In this document: piece by piece, positions 5,273 to 5,784 of the stretch
Numbering within the stretch: the first letter of the stretch is position 1
Layout of the letters: each line of letters begins with the position of its first letter
DNA from: Thermomonas sp.
Lineage (GTDB): Bacteria; Pseudomonadota; Gammaproteobacteria; Xanthomonadales; Xanthomonadaceae
Direction: 5' to 3'
DNA length: 5,784 bases
Assembly (NCBI GenBank): GCA_024711415.1
Contig: JANJSW010000152.1
Coordinates: 1-5,784, forward strand
Translations under genes and position numbers: made by a program
Notes under the pieces: generated by a model
What the model was told of the DNA's origin: nothing
What the model saw: the letters and a program-made list of their open reading frames with translations, nothing else
Databases searched by the model: none

Positions 5273-5784
5273 TCGAGCAGCCGGGCCCAGCCGTCCATGC
5301 CCTCCACGCGCGCCAGCAGGATCTTCACGCAGACCAGCATCGGCACCGCCAGCAGCAGGCCGATGATGCCCCAGAGCCAGCCGAACACCATCAGCGCCAG
5401 GATCAGCACCAGCGGCGACAGCGCCATCCGCCGGCCGAGGATGATCGGGGTGACGATCTGCCCTTCCAGCGTGTGCAGGCCCAGGTAGATCGCCGCCGGC
5501 AGCAGCGCGCGCAGCGGCTCGTCATAGCTGGAGAAGCCCATCAGCAGCATCAGCACGATACCGATCAGCGGGCCGACGTAGGGTGCGAAGTTGAGCAACA
5601 TCGCCATCGTGCCCCACAGCAGCGCCTCGTCCACCGGCATGTCGAGGAAGAACGCCAGGCAGGCGGCGAAGGCCAGCCCCACCACCGCGTTGATCGCGCT
5701 GATGGTCAGCACGTAGCGGCTGATCTCGATCTCGATCGCGTGCAGGATCTCCACCGTCAGTTTCTTCTTCTGCCGGTCCGGCAG
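5269..5784 (-). CDS. AI-2E/PerM family transporter, C-terminal part (5' end outside window)
   Basis: The frame is open from the right edge to a TAG at 5271-5269, giving the last 171 residues. A GTG at 5754 is internal: the frame continues upstream as LPDRQKKKLT to the window edge, so the true start lies outside. The text is that of the AI-2E transporter family (formerly UPF0118, PF01594). It includes NFAPYVGPLIG (65-75), LEGQIVTPIILGRRMALSP (106-124) and VFGWLWGIIGLLLAVPM (133-149), with several membrane helices between about 25 and 156 and a short cytoplasmic-looking tail. Members are inner-membrane permeases of varied or unknown substrate; only some were linked to autoinducer-2 export or to sodium/proton exchange. 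It shares direction with the HAD gene 61 bp downstream but probably does not share its main promoter. The substrate is unknown here. Confidence 0.93.
   Translation of the reverse strand: MPDRQKKKLTVEILHAIEIEISRYVLTISAINAVVGLAFAACLAFFLDMPVDEALLWGTMAMLLNFAPYVGPLIGIVLMLLMGFSSYDEPLRALLPAAIYLGLHTLEGQIVTPIILGRRMALSPLVLILALMVFGWLWGIIGLLLAVPMLVCVKILLARVEGMDGWARLLE

Noticed and set aside
1..5784. Mobile element, CRISPR, tRNA/rRNA or defence system
   Set aside because: I saw no transposase or integrase motifs, no regularly spaced repeats, no tRNA-like cloverleaf and no base-composition break. Nearly all bases are explained by the listed genes.

Overview
The window is about 70% GC by eye and nearly all coding. 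Gene content, codon use and protein style suggest a gammaproteobacterium of the Xanthomonadaceae/Lysobacteraceae type (Xanthomonas, Stenotrophomonas, Lysobacter, Luteimonas and relatives). This placement comes from reading the sequence, not from a database match. It reads as ordinary chromosome. I see no insertion sequence, phage gene, CRISPR array, tRNA or rRNA.

Layout from left to right: the last 28 codons of a LuxR/NarL-type response regulator (+) end at 84. A minus-strand pair follows, catalase-related peroxidase then cytochrome b561 (1727 down to 91), joined by an ATGA overlap. A 122-bp divergent promoter region (1728-1849) separates it from a plus-strand pair, an ECF sigma factor and its membrane anti-sigma factor (1850-3114), also joined by ATGA. 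These converge on a minus-strand pair, a YigB-like HAD phosphatase and an M17 leucyl aminopeptidase (5207 down to 3124), again joined by ATGA. The 3' part of an AI-2E/PerM-family membrane protein (minus strand) runs off the right edge.

The most coherent unit is 91-3114. Four genes form two divergent operons, and the region between them contains the same two-part element, GGAATAA-N14-CGTC, once on each strand and facing outward. The simplest reading is that the ECF sigma factor transcribes both its own operon and the peroxidase/cytochrome operon. The products suggest a cell-envelope system: an inner-membrane anti-sigma factor with a periplasmic domain senses an unknown signal, releases the sigma factor, and induces an N-terminally anchored periplasmic catalase-like haem protein plus a four-helix dihaem cytochrome b561 that could feed it electrons from quinol. 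The sigma factor has no cysteine and the anti-sigma factor has only one, inside its membrane helix, so a classical zinc/thiol redox switch is unlikely.

The right-hand genes (phosphatase, aminopeptidase, permease) look like housekeeping functions. The phosphatase may be made from a leaderless transcript, because a TACAAT box ends 6 nt before its GTG start.
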